This document shows positions 45,122 to 57,294 of a stretch of DNA of 64,000 nucleotides, piece after piece; position 1 is the first letter of the stretch; every line of letters starts with the position of its first letter. The DNA comes from Ceratopteris richardii (Eukaryota; Streptophyta; Polypodiopsida; Polypodiales; Pteridaceae). The notes beneath the pieces are model-generated. The model was not told where the DNA came from. It worked only from the letters and a program-made list of their open reading frames with translations, and made no database searches. The translations under genes and the position numbers were made by a program. Where the stretch lies: contig CM035427.1 in NCBI GenBank assembly GCA_020310875.1, forward strand, positions 88,378,230 to 88,442,229, given 5' to 3'.

Positions 45122-46595
45122 CTACATCAGAAATGGAATTATCTGCATTATCACATGAAACCTCTGCAAAGGCTGAGAAGTTACCTCATTAGGACTAGCA
45201 CTAGACTGTCCACCTATAAAAAGAGGCAGCAAAGTATCATACATGTCTTTGGAGCTAACAAATGTCTCCTTAGTACATGAAAGCAATGGCTGAATAACAT
45301 CTTCCACAAAAACAACATCATGGCTAACCAGAATGCGTTTAGTCTGTGGATGATACAAATGATAGACTTTACTTTCAGAACTGTACCCAACAAAAATACA
45401 TTTTACTGCTTTATCATCCAATTTTCTACGATGTTGTTCACGCACTAATACATATGCCAAACAACAAAAAACACACAGATGAGCAATAGATGTCTTGCAT
45501 TCATGCCAAGCCTCATATGGAGTGATGCAGCGCTTCAGTGGGACACCTGTTCAGTACATATGCTGCACACATGACAGCCTCAAGCCAGAAACTATGGTAA
45601 AGCTTGACTCTTGACCATACACCTCGCCATCTCCACGAGTGAGCTGTTCTTTTGTTCAACAACTCCATTCTGTTGAGGTGTATATGGCATTGTACACTAG
45701 TGTTTTATCCCACGTTCAACCAAAAATGCATTAAAATCAGAAGACATATACTCCCCCCCTCGATCAGAACGAAGGGTGCCTATTTTACATGCTGACAAAT
45801 TTTCAGCCAAAACAAAAACTGTTTGAAGCACATGAACACTTCGGACTTTGCCTTCATTGGATATACCCATGCATGCCTGGAAAAATCATCGATGAAAGTC
45901 ACGAAGTAAAGATAATTCCCAAAAGAAGATGCCTGCATAGGACCACAGACATCACTATGTACAAGATGCAATTTTTGAGTAGCCAGAACTGAACCATCTT
46001 TTGGAAAGGACGAACATTGCATTTTGCCCAAGATACAACCTTCACAAACATGTTTTCCAGGTGCCTCAAGTTTGGGCAAAGAGGAAACCATTTCAGATTT
46101 CTGCAGGCGTAGCAAACTAGCAAAATTCAGATGACCAAAGCGTGCATGCGAAAACTTTGCATTTGACATAGCCTGAGAATCATTTACTGCACATGCCAAA
46201 TCATTTACAGATCTTTCATAGTCTATGAGCTTATACAACCCACGACGTAAAATGCCAAAAGCAAGAATCACATCGCCATTTGACAGATCATGAACTGTAC
46301 ACCTGTCATCAACAAATTTCACAACCAAGCCAATCTTGGCTAATGCAAAAACTGATAACAAGTTCTTCTTGATCCCTGGCACAAACAAGGCATCTAAAAA
46401 AGTGAAAGAACTACCATCAATAGTAGTCAAAATGATCTTACCAACTCCTAGAACAGGATAAGAGGAGTTGTTGGCGCATGTAATAGTATTCCCTGTAGGG
46501 GCAGGCTTGAGTGAAGAGAAGAAACTGCGCTTCGAGGTAATATGTTTGGGTGCCCCAGTGTCAAAATACCAAACATCTGAGTCTACTGCAAACAT
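45122..46595 (-). pseudogene. Copia-3 protease and integrase
   Basis: The open piece 46595-45780 (271 aa) starts with protease VWYFDTGAPKHITSKR and runs through VPGIKKNLLS into the integrase HHCC region (FSHARFGHLNF, CEGCILGKMQ) and the first catalytic Asp in VHSDVCGPM. A frameshift near 45790 breaks it before the RSDRGGEY motif (about 45775-45750), which is legible in another frame. The integrase C-terminal part is at 45460-45122 (KCIFVGYSSESKVYHLYHP). Confidence 0.85.
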
Positions 46596-46801
46596 GCACT
46601 ACTCAGGAGAAGATGGGTCAAAACTGTAGATAGTGATAAACACCCATTCTTCTTCTTGCATAAGATTAGCAGACTCTGTTTTTGGTGTAGAGGCCTCTGC
46701 AACAACCATTCCAGCCTCTTTCTTCTTTGCCTCTTTAGCAGCCAGTTTTGGACAGTTCTTTATGATATGATCATTCCCTTTATAGTATTTACAAAATAAT
46801 T
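46595..46801 (-). pseudogene. Copia-3 gag 3' end
   Basis: Reading minus from 46800, FCKYYKGNDHIIKNCP is a decayed zinc knuckle (first Cys pair reads C-x-Y-Y). A KKEAGMVV segment and a stop lead into protease. The rest of gag is deleted at 46801/46802. Confidence 0.7.
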
Positions 46802-46892
46802 AAGCCGGGGGGAAAAAACCTCCTAAAGAGGGAAAAAAGTGCCTCGATGGTCCTAGTGTGTTCACACACATCACTACCTATATATATCAATA
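46802..46892 (-). repeat. Copia-3 5' LTR remnant (91 bp)
   Basis: Matches the inner part of the LTR at 43086-43314 from AAGCCG onward (CTCCTAAAGAGGGAAAAAAG, GTGTTCACACACATCACTACC) and ends TATCAATA before TSD ATATG. Only the U3 side remains. Confidence 0.85.
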
Positions 46893-46897
46893 ATATG

Positions 46898-47087
46898 ATG
46901 AATCAATTGTGCCCAAAACACTTAAGGATATTGTGAAATAATTTGAAAATGAATTACTAATAATCTCTTTGAATTTCCACTGCACTTGAGATTGCACCAA
47001 GCATCCAACGTGTGCCACTCGATTTGGCAGTTGACTTGATCCACCAATCAAGTGTCCACATACTTTCGACACCGTGTCATAAACCTC
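46898..47087 (+). repeat. Right edge of the block that splits the gypsy element
   Basis: 46940-47075 matches 40830-40985. Gypsy integrase coding resumes at about 47088 with KPHGLLQPLP. This 190-bp piece is thus the last part of the inserted block. No gene seen. Confidence 0.55.
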
Positions 47088-47720
47088 ATGGTCTCTTGCA
47101 ACCTTTACCTATTTGAGAAAGATCATGGTCTTCATTATCTATGGATTTCATCATAGATGTACCAAGGTTTGATAAGTAGATGCCATCCTTGTTATAGTGG
47201 ATGGATTCAAAAAGAGGTCAAATGTCATTCCAACTACCAAGGCAATCACAGGCACAACCACTTATATACTTTTTCTTAGATATATATTTAGGCTTCATGG
47301 ATTGCTTGATGATATTATTAGTGATCAAGGTCCACAACTCATGTCTAGCTTTTGGAAAAATATTTACAATCTCCTTAGTGTTCAAGTCAAACTATCTATA
47401 GCCAATCATCCATAGACTGATGGACAAACAGAAGAGGTAAATCGATTCCTAGAACATCATCTCCATTGCACTACCACCTATCATCAAAATGATGGGTTTG
47501 AGATTTTATCCATTGTAGAATTTTACTATAACAACAATGTTTATACATCTACCAAGCAGACTCCCTTCTTTGCAAATTATGGACAACAGCCACGCATGGA
47601 TGTGCAACTCTCAAATAATGTCAAGAACCCTATTGACAGAGATACGACCCAATACCTCATGGATATTCACCAAGAACTCAAACAAGATATCTAGGGAGCT
47701 CAAGAATAATATAAGTATTA
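47088..47720 (+). pseudogene. Gypsy integrase core
   Basis: Reads WSSLSMDFIIDVPRF, IVDGFKKRSNVIPTTKAITG, DIISDQGPQLMSSFWK, then after a stop TDGQTEEVNRFLEHHL and the segment FEILSIVEFYYNNN. These are the integrase catalytic blocks (Asp in SMDFI, Asp in SDQGP, Glu in TEEVNR). The best open piece is 47197-47415. Multiple stops. Confidence 0.8.
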
Positions 47721-48190
47721 TGTAGATTAGCATTGTGTTGAAAATCCATCCTATCACATTGGGCATAAAGTGTGGTTATTCATAAATAATTTGTAGACTT
47801 CAAGGCCCTGTGCAAAGATAGACCACTAGAGATTTGGCCCTTTCATCATCTTGGCTGAGATTAATCTGTTCATCTTCAAGCTCTAGTTATCAAGTATCAT
47901 AAGAGTACATCCAATTTGCATGTATCCATGTTGGAACCATATATGATTTATCCATTGAGAGTGTAGAGACCTAGTCCACCATCTATCAAGATTGATGATC
48001 ATGAAGAATTTGAAGTCAAGAATATCCTATATTTAACAATATTCTGAGGGAGATTGGAGTACCTTGTCAGTGATCATAGTTGGGAACCTGCAAAAAACCT
48101 TTAGAGAGCACCAATTAAGATTTGAGAATTCCATAAGAAAAAACCAATGAAGCATAGACTAGGCAACATGATCGCTGCTCATGAAACTCA
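47720..48190 (+). pseudogene. Gypsy integrase C-terminus and chromodomain
   Basis: At about 47985-48150 the frame reads HEEFEVKNIL, LEYLVS, HSWEPAKNL, RAPIKI, EFHKKKPMK, the pattern of a C-terminal chromodomain (EVE.IL...YLV.W...WEP..NL). In chromoviruses this domain is thought to direct integration to heterochromatin. Stops interrupt it, and the second aromatic region is partly lost. Confidence 0.7.
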
Positions 48191-48205
48191 TCGATTGAGG
48201 GGGAA

Positions 48206-48876
48206 TGTGATGCCATGGACACAAAGGAAACCATCTTGAATATTAGATTCCAGGTGAATTTCTCTATCTCATACTTGGTTCAGCATTTGCAAAAATGCAT
48301 GCTTCCATCACGTATGAAACATGCAAAACCCTAAGATCGACTTTCTACTTTCTTGGTTCTAACATCCAAAGGTTCTATTTTGAACTATTGACATTATTGA
48401 TGACATCATCAATTCATAACCACCCTGAGCACCTATATAAGGAGGGCTTGACCACATACATTTTTGAGTCTTGCGAATGCCAGTCTTGGGAACTCAAGGA
48501 GTCATGATATTCAAGTAATTACTTTCCAAGTTTCAGTTGGAGTTCTAGTCTCGGTTAGTCTAGTATTGTGAACAACCTATCTTCATCTCTTCTAATCTTA
48601 TAATACAAGATCTTTCCTAGCTATTCCTTGTATCTAGTTCATCTCACTCAAGGGAGTTCTTATAACTCATATTTCATACCTATAAACCCGAGTTGTGGGA
48701 TCTCTTGTATCTTGTCTAGTCCAGTTATCCATGCCTATCAGTCTCAGATTGTGGGACTTCTTATAAAAATATTATGTTCTTGTGTTATTTACCATTCATG
48801 ATGATCTTAGAATCAAAAGCATCTTTCTAAAATATTGTTCAATTCTAGTAAGAGGGTATAATCTAGTGCTCCCTTG
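48206..48876 (+). repeat. 3' LTR of the split gypsy element
   Basis: Starts TGTGATGCCATGGACAC after the PPT and ends near CTAGTGCTCCC. TATA box CTATATAAGG at 48433-48442. Aligns with 668-1360. Confidence 0.75.
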
Positions 48877-50519
48877 ATAGGCTTTATTGTAACTAACAAA
48901 AGTCCCTATATATACAATAGGCTATATATGAAGATGTATACTTATATATGCACTTGTATAACTATATATCAATATATGTATTTGAATCATAAGTATACTT
49001 AGAAATACCTATGGGTCAATACATATATGCACGTGCATATATACCAATGCATATGCATATGAAAATATCAAAATAAAACATAAATACGAATATATGAAAT
49101 AGTAGATGTGTAGTCATACAATTGTATGTATACCACATAATATGCACCAATAGATACATATATCCATGTCACTTTATATACGTATATGCATATGTTTATG
49201 TTAGATATTTTATTAATGTGCCTAAAAATATGTATAAAAACTACTCAAAACGAAAATTTAGTAGGATACATCCAAGAGTATAGTAGTTTCTTGGGACCTA
49301 ACAATATATTGATTTTATACTCATATAGTTTTATGAAGTAAAAGGAGAAATAAATATCAAATAGGGAGAAAATTTCATGCAATTATGTTATGAAATACTT
49401 GAGTAGATTAGGAATAGTACCCAAGGAGACAAGTTCGTAATCCTAAGTTTAGAAAAACTATGAATACCAACCCCAAATTATTGAATAGTACCAATCAAAA
49501 CAAAAAAATCTTTAGTTTGAGTTAAGAAAAAAGTTCATCTTCGCAGCTCTATAGGAATTGAGAAATCTAAATGCATTTAATTTGCTTAGTGTGTATGTTT
49601 AAAAAGAGATTCACATAGATTACATATTAATTTATAGTCGTGTTAACAAAATTTTGCAAGCATGATGACAATAATAGCCAATATCCACATGAGAAAAGAC
49701 TTTATTTAGGTTGTTTTTATAACAAAGAGGTAAACATTCATAGCTCAAGCTAAGCATCATTGACATTTATCTTGCCAAAAATAAATAATTCATTTTTCAA
49801 TTATAATGTAAATACTAAATTTATACCCTCATCATCTCTAGATCAAAATGAACATGAATAATTATGCTTATATAATCTCAACTCCAAGAATATATGATGC
49901 AAGATTTATGTCATAATACTTGAGAATCAGTAAACATCAATGCAAGCTTTTATCGTCAAAACAAAAAGTCTAGTTTTGATAGTTGTAAAAAATTTCTATT
50001 GTAGTAGTAAAATACACCTTTTAGATATGTACATATATTAGAAACAATGTCAAATTCTGCATAAAACCCTAATTTCTAGCAAACCTAAATTTTTTATTTC
50101 CATATCTCGAGAATGGTTTGAGCAAAGATGATAAAATGTTATTTTTTTGTATTCATAAAGTACCTTAGAACAGCTATCTATTCATATAGAACGCTTTACC
50201 ATCTTACCACACATGGACCCTCAAATATAAAACCCTAGTTCATAAGTTTGCACATGATTTTTATTTAAAAGTTCTTTTTCATTTGGATGTTTGAGAACTA
50301 ATCTCAATAAAACCATTTAAAGTAAAACTATTATGAAATTGGAAAATAAAAAGCAACAAAACGGCAAAAGAGCACATACTTAGGGCTTTTTCAAAAAATA
50401 TAGGATTTTTTGAGATTTTTGGAATTTTTATAATATGCTTTTGTTAGGGGCTTTAAAACTATAAATATACGAGCTTGGGTGTACAAAGCACATTATATAT
50501 ACATATTTAGTGTGATCTA
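48877..50519. other. AT-rich non-coding stretch
   Basis: No gene seen. The first 350 bases are rich in TATATA/TATGCA words (48900-49210) of simple-sequence character but not a clean microsatellite. The remainder has two CCCTAATTTC/CCCTAGTTC-like motifs (about 50066 and 50232) and no open frame of note. It may be the 5' part of the Copia-2 LTR, but no TG start or partner LTR could be fixed. Confidence 0.5.
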
Positions 50520-50790
50520 GAGTTAAGACATTGCCCACTTCTTCTTTACACACACCTTTTTTAGTAAGTTGCTGCATATTTTGTTCCTACTTCAAGTGTT
50601 GCTATTGTAGCAAGAATTTCCAGCCTACTAATCAAGAGGTAAAGTATTTTTTATTTCCTATATGAGAAAATGAGTAAAGTTTTGGTTTTGTAGCATAATA
50701 CTTTCTCACAATACGTAGATTTTGTGTATTCAACATATTCTATCTCTCTATGCAACACACACTCATCATTCTATAACTCTTAAGCGAACT
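50520..50790 (+). repeat. Probable 3' part of the Copia-2 5' LTR
   Basis: Shares ordered blocks with 403-667 and lies about 300 bp before a copia gag start. A primer-binding site is not recognisable. Confidence 0.4.
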
Positions 50791-51059
50791 TCTCTCAAAT
50801 TTGGTTCCAAGATCCCATTCTATATTCAAAATATATTTACATGCCATAACTATTCCATAATGAAATTTATTGTGTTAGAGTAGACTTTTAGCTACTTGTT
50901 TTTAATCTTTTCTATTGGTTATCTTCTATTGTCATTCATCTATCTTATTTGGTTCAAGGTGTGTATGTGTGAAAGGCTCTAAGTGTTGAAAAGATCTTGC
51001 AGACTTGAAGTTTGGGCCTACCTCTTATTGCATCTACATATGTTATTTGATTATAGAGA

Positions 51060-51986
51060 TAAATTGGAACAAGAAGACAAATTGATGGAATGTCTAACTA
51101 TCCTATGTTGAGTTTCATGATAATCAATTTGTTAGTGTCCAAGGACTTGTGGAATATCATCAATGGCGACCATCCAAGACCAAGACAAGCTATAGAGGAG
51201 GCTGCATCTTCTTCTAATAAGTCAATTGCTCCATTTTCTACTCAATAGATGGTGGAAGAGAAAGAAGAGGGAGAATCCCTCTCATGGTTCATAGTTAAAG
51301 ATACTTAAGTTACTTCCTATAGAAGATGAGTCCATATGGGATTCAAGAGATGCACAAGAAGTCTTTCTCATATAACATGGGCATGAAAAATCTTATTTTT
51401 CCTTAAATTAGGGTCATGCAAAAACTCTCTCCAAGCCTAGTTTGAGTTGGAGAATTACTATCGGAGCAAAAATACTGCTAGGAAAGTTCATCTAAGAAGA
51501 TAATTAGCCATCATATGCATGAGGGTTGTTGATTCAAATCAGTCATTCATTTTGAAGCTTAAGGACATTCATAATCAACTTCTCAATGTTGGAGCTAATA
51601 TTTATAATGAAGATATGATAAAAACTCTTAAACATTCACTTCCATCTACATATTGTTCTTTTGTTACTTTTGTCTATCTCTCTCTCTCACACTACTAGAG
51701 ATAGAGAAACTACATTTCAAGAGTCACAAGTCCTGTTACTTCAAGATGAAGATCAACAAAAGAGTATAGAAGAGAATGAAGAGGCTATGTTATCATCACT
51801 CAAAGGCAAGAAAAACAAGAAGGATATTAATAAGAAGAAGAAAACTTAATCACAGTCCAAGAAAGAAAGTAAGTCATCTTCTTCCAAGTCTTTGATCATA
51901 TCTTCTTCTACCTCTATGCCAACTAACGCATCTCCACTTAAGGATAAACCTCCTTCATAAACATCTACTTCAAAGAAGGGAGTATG
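51060..51986 (+). pseudogene. Copia-2 gag, 5' part (cut by Copia-4)
   Basis: Plus strand, broken by stops. NYPMLSFMIINLLVSKDLW and IINGDHPRPRQA match the Copia-4 gag opening, and ALNVGANIYNEDMIKTLKHS with 51661-51849 (HTTRDRETTFQESQVLLLQ, EENEEAMLSSLKGK) match its middle. The sequence ends in KKGV at 51986, just inside the zinc knuckle, where Copia-4 is inserted. Confidence 0.8.
51982..51986. repeat. Target-site duplication GTATG (Copia-4), left copy
   Basis: GTATG at 51982-51986 is repeated at 58274-58278, directly flanking TGTTGG...CAACA. Confidence 0.95.
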
Positions 51987-52936
51987 TGTTGGAATTTGGG
52001 GCCCCAGGATCGTTCCAATACTAAAACCTTTTGAGCATACACACTTAATTAATCAAGATGATATGTGAGAGATAGAAAGAAAGAGATCTTGAGACAAGGA
52101 TAGAGAAGGTAAGCTGGATGCTTACTGACTAAAAAATAGATGTTCAAATTACAACATGGGAGTACTAATCAACTATATGATGTGCTTCACTCACTAATGG
52201 AAGAATAGCCAAGAAGATGATGATACAAAATTCAGATTATGCTATTATAATCTGAGTGTGTGTGAAGAAAATGAGCAATGAAACGAACCTAATTCTCACA
52301 AGATAGTGCAACAAATCTGAAAATCAGCAAATCCTAATTTTGAAATTAGGGTACACTTACAAAAGATAGTTGCCTCCAACTTGTAGAAGACCTCTTGCTA
52401 CAAGAGAGTAGCCTCTCCTTCACCAAATCTTCACCTCCAAAGCTTCAAAACTTCAAACTCTAGCTTCTGAATTGTTCTCTCTTCAAAATAGTGCCCAACC
52501 ATGCTCCTTATATAGGTTATGATGCTCCCAATAAAGCAATAGCGAAAGATTTGTGAAAATCAGCTTTTATGACCTCCAAATTTGCGATCGCAAATTTTTA
52601 TAGCTTTCCATTAAATTTAAGAAGTCAATCGCTAAAAAATTGCTTTATTAAATTTGATCGCTCAAATTAAGTTGGTTTTGGTTAAAGTGAACATACCACC
52701 TAGTTTTTTAAAATTTTGACCTCATAGCCTACTTTTCCTCCATTTTGAGCTGAATTAGGGTTTGGATTATTTCCCTGTTCTGACCTCTGATGAAGAAATG
52801 AAGCATATCACTAGATAGCTCTTGGCAAGCTCTATCTATCTAGCCTAAAAAAGTTTTACCCAAACTGTACAAAAAATACCAAGTCCAAAATGTAGAATTG
52901 CTAGAATGTGGACCATATGTACATTGACTTTCAACA
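51987..52936 (-). repeat. Copia-4 3' LTR
   Basis: TGTTGGAATTTGGGGCCCC at the left edge and TGACTTTCAACA at the inner edge. The polypurine tract is the complement of ATCCCTCCTTC at 52937-52947. A TATA region (CCTTATATAGG on the plus strand, about 52506-52516) is shared with the other LTR. Confidence 0.95.
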
Positions 52937-52951
52937 ATCCCTCCTTCAATG

Positions 52952-53440
52952 TCATATTGGTACAAGCTTTAGTAACCTGCAAATCTTCTCATGACTATCT
53001 CTAGTCAATGCTTTAGTAAATATATCTGCAACATTCTCACTAGAAGGAACATAAACCAGCTCAATGTGATTCTTTGCTATCTGCTCTCGAATATAGTGGT
53101 AGTGTACCTCTATATGATTTGTCCTTGCATGATGCACTGGATTCTTTGCTATAGCTATAGCACTCTAGCTATCTGAAAATATCTGAATGGGTTCATGTAC
53201 TCTCACATCTAGATAACTAAAAATCTTCTGCAACCAAACTGACTCTAGAGTAGTTGTAAATGCTGCACGATATTCATCTTCACACGATGAAGTTTCCATA
53301 GTGGGTTGTCTCTTGGAAAGCCATGAGATAAGACAATCTCCAAGATAAAAACAAAAACCACTAGTACTTCTTCTTGTGTCTCTATCACCTGCCCAATGAG
53401 AATCTGAAAAACCTGTTAGTAACAAATGTGTAGATTTTTA
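52952..53440 (-). pseudogene. Copia-4 RNase H
   Basis: Pieces 53425-53165 (FSDSHWAGDRDTRRSTSGFC, SSCEDEYRAAF) and 53137-52952 (HHARTNHIEVHYHYIREQI, IFTKAL). The catalytic Asp region DSHWAG and the Glu-containing SSCEDEYR are present; a stop near 53165 separates them. Ordinarily SSCEAEYR, so one Ala to Asp change is seen. Confidence 0.85.
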
Positions 53441-54530
53441 AAATACCATAGAAAAATTTGAAGTTCCCTTCAAATATAGAAAGATCCACTTTGCTGCTTT
53501 CCAATGTAACACTGTCGGATTCTGCATGAACCTTGATACTTGAGAAAATACAAACTATATATCAGAAGGTGTACTACAAAGATATATGAAGCATCCAACT
53601 ACTTGACTATATAAAGTAGCGTCAAATGACTCTGCATCTGCTACCATCTGTAAAGATGCGTTCTGATCCATAGGTGTTTGCATAGGTTTAGAATCACTCA
53701 TCTGAAACGTCTCTAAAAGTTTCTTAATGTACTTCTAGTGTGTCATATAGATACACTCATCTTTAAATAGAAACTGAATCCCAAGATAATAATGCAAGAT
53801 TCCCAAATCATTCACATCAAATGTTTGCTTCAATTTTTCTTTAAGCATCTGCAAATCTTCATATGGGACCTGTGATTATAATATCATCTACATAAATGAT
53901 TGCTATAATCATCATACCTGGTTTAGCTTTGACATAAAGAGTAGGAGCCGCATCTGAGTTATGGAAATCAATGGATAAAAGATATGTGTGTATCTTTTCA
54001 TACCATGCTCTAGATGCCTGTTTTAAACCATACAAAGTGTTTATAAGCTTACATACCAAATGTTCTTTACGTCTCTCTTCAAAACCTTTTGGCTGCTGAA
54101 TATATACATCCTCATGTAAATCACCATTTAGAAAAGCAGTCTTTATATCAAGTTAATATATATGCCAAGCAAAATGTGCTACTAAAGCAAGTGTTGACCT
54201 AATAACAGTCAGCCTAGATGTAGGAGTGAATGTCTCATCATAATGAATACCTTTTTGTTGTGCATATCCTTTGACAACTAGCCTTATACATGTGAATAGT
54301 ACCATCTGCTTTCCTTTTGATTTTGAAGATCCATTTTACACCTATAGATTTCTTTCCTTCTGGCAACTCACATAGCTGCCAAGTTTGATTCTTATGAATA
54401 GAATCAATCTCTTCTTCCATAGCTTTTCTCCAAATAGGAATGTTAAGTGCATTTTTAACACATGCAGGTTCATCTTCAACTGTCGTAAGTGCCAAAATAT
54501 CATGAATCTCAAAGTCTTCAGCAAAACTTA
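53441..54530 (-). pseudogene. Copia-4 reverse transcriptase
   Basis: RT begins in the frame of 55272-54238 (IWRKAMEEEIDSIHKNQTW, KSIGVKWIFKIKRKADG). Past a frameshift near 54285 it continues with KGYAQQKG, DIKTAFLNG and 54059-53859 (CKLINTLYGLKQASRAWYEK, YVDDIIITG). Catalytic Asp residues of DIKTAF and YVDD are intact. Frameshifts and stops abolish function. Confidence 0.85.
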
Positions 54531-55960
54531 CATGATCTTTTTGTTGTTGTTGTCTAGTCTGACTCCTTGTTCTTCCTGTAAAAGTCTTTATACCACTATC
54601 TTTCCAAGTCTGATATAACCATGTAGGTGTATCCTTAAATAGTGGTGAAACTCTTTCTGATCCTTCAGCTTCCACAGGTTCTAGTACTTGTCCTTCTGAG
54701 GTACTAGGACTTTCTAGAACTCTAACTTCTTCCATTTCTGGAACCAAAGCCTCATGTGGAACTGAATCTGTAGAAGGTTGTGAAATTCCTCTTTCTTCAA
54801 CTCTTTCTTGAATCCTAGGAATTTTAACTCCCTCCTGATATGGCCGAACGTGTAAATCCAAATTCCTTCTAAAAAATCCATAGTCATTTTCACTAATGAA
54901 CTCTGGAATTTCTACTTCTTTATCATAAATTTTATTTTCAGCAATATAAGCATTACGTGAAGGAATAACTTCACCTGTCTTTGGAACATAAAACCTGTAT
55001 CCTTTGCTCTCAATAGGATATCCAATAAAAATAGCTTTCTTTTCCTTTACATCTAGTTTGCTTCCGTCCTTTTTCTCAACATATACATAAGAAAGTGATC
55101 TGAATACTCTGAAGTAACTCACACTAGGTTTTCTACCATAATAAGCTTCATAAGGTGTGATTCCCTTTAAAGCTTTTGTAGATGACCTATTCAAAATGTG
55201 ATTAGCTATATGTACTGCATCAAACCAGAATTTCAGTGAAAGCTTCTTGGACGCCATCATGCTCTGCATCATCCCAACAAGTACTCTATTCTTTCTTTCT
55301 ACAACACCATTCTGCTGAGGAGCATAAGCAATAGTAAGGTGTCGAGTAATACCTTTCTCATCAAGGAATGTCTAGAACTCTTTTGACAAGTATTCTCCAC
55401 CTCTATCACTTCTGAGAGTATGGATAGTTTCCTAATTTTCATTTTCAACCATAACTACAAGTTTCTTGAACATAGGAAAGACTTCCGACTTCAACTTAAG
55501 ACCATAAATCCATGAGTATCTCATAAAATCATCAACAAATGGAAGAAAATACATGAAAACCTGAATAGAATATGCTCTCATAGGTCCATCCACATCTGAA
55601 TGAATAATCTACAATTTCCTGGTAGCTGTAATATGACCATGTTTCTTGAAAGGTAGTTTATGCATTTTACCTTCAAGAAAACCTTCACATATATCTGAAT
55701 CATCTGGTAGATCGAATGAGGGTAAACTCTCAACCATACCTATGTCTTTGATACTCTTGAGGGCTCCAAAAATTATGTGTCCAAATCTCTCATGCCATAG
55801 CTTCATATCTTCCAACGGTGATGAAGATTTGACATGCCTAACTAATTTTTGACAAAACAAAAATCCCTCATCTATGCTCACCTTGCAAAATACACTTGTC
55901 TTCTTTATGTGATAAGATCTTCTAAAGATCTCTCTCAAAAACAACTTTAAAACCATCACC
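54530..55960 (-). pseudogene. Copia-4 integrase
   Basis: 55959-55609 holds the HHCC region (LWHERFGHIIFG, CEGFLEGKMHKLPF; the second Cys of the pair reads Phe). The core around 55600-55290 shows HSDVDGPM, LRSDRGGEY and APQQNGVVERKNR with single stops between. 55272-54530 carries the C-terminal domain (FWFDAVHIANHILNR, TPYEAYYGRKP, AIFIGYPIESKGYRFY) and a variable linker. Confidence 0.85.
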
Positions 55961-56017
55961 TAAAAATGCAGATATAGAAAGCAGATTCTTCTTCATTTCA
56001 GGTACATATAAAACATC

Positions 56018-57254
56018 TCATATATGAAAATTACCACCTTCTCTTGACTTTAGGGTTACTATACCTATTCCCACAACATCCAAATCATTTCCATCTGCAA
56101 TAGTAACTCTTCTACCTGTAGAATAGGAAAGAGAAGAAAACACATCTCTGCAACGTGTCATATGCTTTGTAGCACCTGAGTCAAATATCCAAGGACTTGC
56201 TGAAAGAACTTGTAAAGCTGCCTGATCAAAAGCTACTTCCTGAATGGTGATAGAGGCATAAGCATCACCTTGAGATTTCCCTTTTTTTATCATCTTCTAC
56301 AACATTACTTGATGCCTTTTTCTTTTTTGCTACAATCCTTTTATAACATGCTGACTTAAAATGTCCAGGTTTCTTGCAATAATAACATATTACTTCCTTC
56401 TTCTTAGAAAACTTCTCTTTAGATGTAGTAGAAACAGAATCTAAAGTAGAAGGTGAAAGGGACTTACTTTCCATCTTGGATTGTTTTTCCTTCTTCTCCT
56501 TCTTCTTCTTTTTACCCTTTGATGAAGATAAAAGTGCTTCTTTATTCTCTTCCATTCCCTTCAACTGATCTTCATCTTGAAGTAACAAGAACTCTAACTC
56601 TTCAAATGTAACCTCTCTATCTCTTGTGTTTAGGGTAAGAGTGGTTATAAAAGACCAATATGATATAGGAAGTGAATTAATCAGCGTATTTACCATTTCT
56701 TCATCTCATATCTCAACTCCTACATTTAGAAGTTGATCTCTCAAGTCAACGAGTCTTGTAATGTGGGTTTCATTTGACTCACTAGCCTTCATCCTTGTAT
56801 TTGCTAGTTGTCTCCTCAAGTGAGCTTTCCTAGTAGGATTTTCTCTGAAAAAGATTCTCAAGCTTCAACCAACCTTGTCTAGAACTTTTGCAAGATCTGA
56901 TATGTGGTAGAATATGCTTTTTGACACTCCTTGCTATGAATGAGAGTGCTAAAGCATCTCTAGGATCCCATCTTGCCTGATCTTCTGTAGGAGGAACTGT
57001 AGGTAAAGATGTAGCTATGACTCTGGATGTAGAAGTGGTTACCTCTTCTTCAGTTGGTTCTGTAATAGTAACTCTAGTACCTCTTGAAGCTGTTGTAGCC
57101 CCTTCTCCACCTTCTCGTCTTGGTCTTGTTAAGGATCCATTGATGATACTCCATAAATCCTTTTTCACTAACAAATTCATCATCATGAAACTCCACATGG
57201 GATAATTAGAAGTCCATCCAACTTGTCCTCAATCTCAATTCTAATCTCACTCAT
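56018..57254 (-). pseudogene. Copia-4 gag and protease
   Basis: Start ATG at 57254 (MSEIRIEIEDKLDG) just inside the PBS. A frameshift near 57208 precedes 57198-56830 (WSFMMMNLLVKKDLWSIING), then 56696-56265 with the Lys-rich stretch and knuckle CYYCKKPGHFKSAC. Protease is in 56293-56018 (PWIFDSGATKHMTRC, catalytic DSG). The regions lie in different frames. Confidence 0.85.
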
Positions 57255-57280
57255 CTTAACTAAGTGTGTATGTCAATTAT

Positions 57281-57292
57281 GCTCTGATACCA
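57281..57292 (-). other. Copia-4 primer binding site
   Basis: GCTCTGATACCA on the plus strand is TGGTATCAGAGC on the element strand, complementary to the initiator-Met tRNA 3' end and two bases from the LTR. Confidence 0.95.
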
Positions 57293-57294
57293 TG

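Larger units (their letters stand above)
43086..46892 (-). mobile_element. Copia-3: truncated Ty1/copia element
   Basis: Minus-strand element of 3,807 bp. On the plus strand it shows a complete LTR (its 3' LTR), PPT, RNase H, RT, integrase, protease and the gag zinc knuckle, then an abrupt join to 91 bp of LTR. The 3' part of the 5' LTR, the PBS and most of gag are missing, while the TSD is intact, so this was an internal deletion after insertion. Stops and frameshifts are frequent. It is a different family from Copia-1: short 229-bp LTR, FDTGAPKH protease motif. Confidence 0.9.
47088..48876 (+). mobile_element. Ty3/gypsy chromovirus, right half (integrase, chromodomain, 3' LTR)
   Basis: Continues the element of 668-4592: same strand, next domains in order, and an LTR that matches the left one. 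The C-terminal chromodomain marks it as a chromovirus. A purine run GAGGGGGAA at 48197-48205 precedes the LTR, as expected of the PPT. Confidence 0.8.

Noticed and set aside
43539..46123. Plus-strand frames of 64-104 codons across Copia-3
   Set aside because: Opposite-strand shadows of the minus-strand pol domains.
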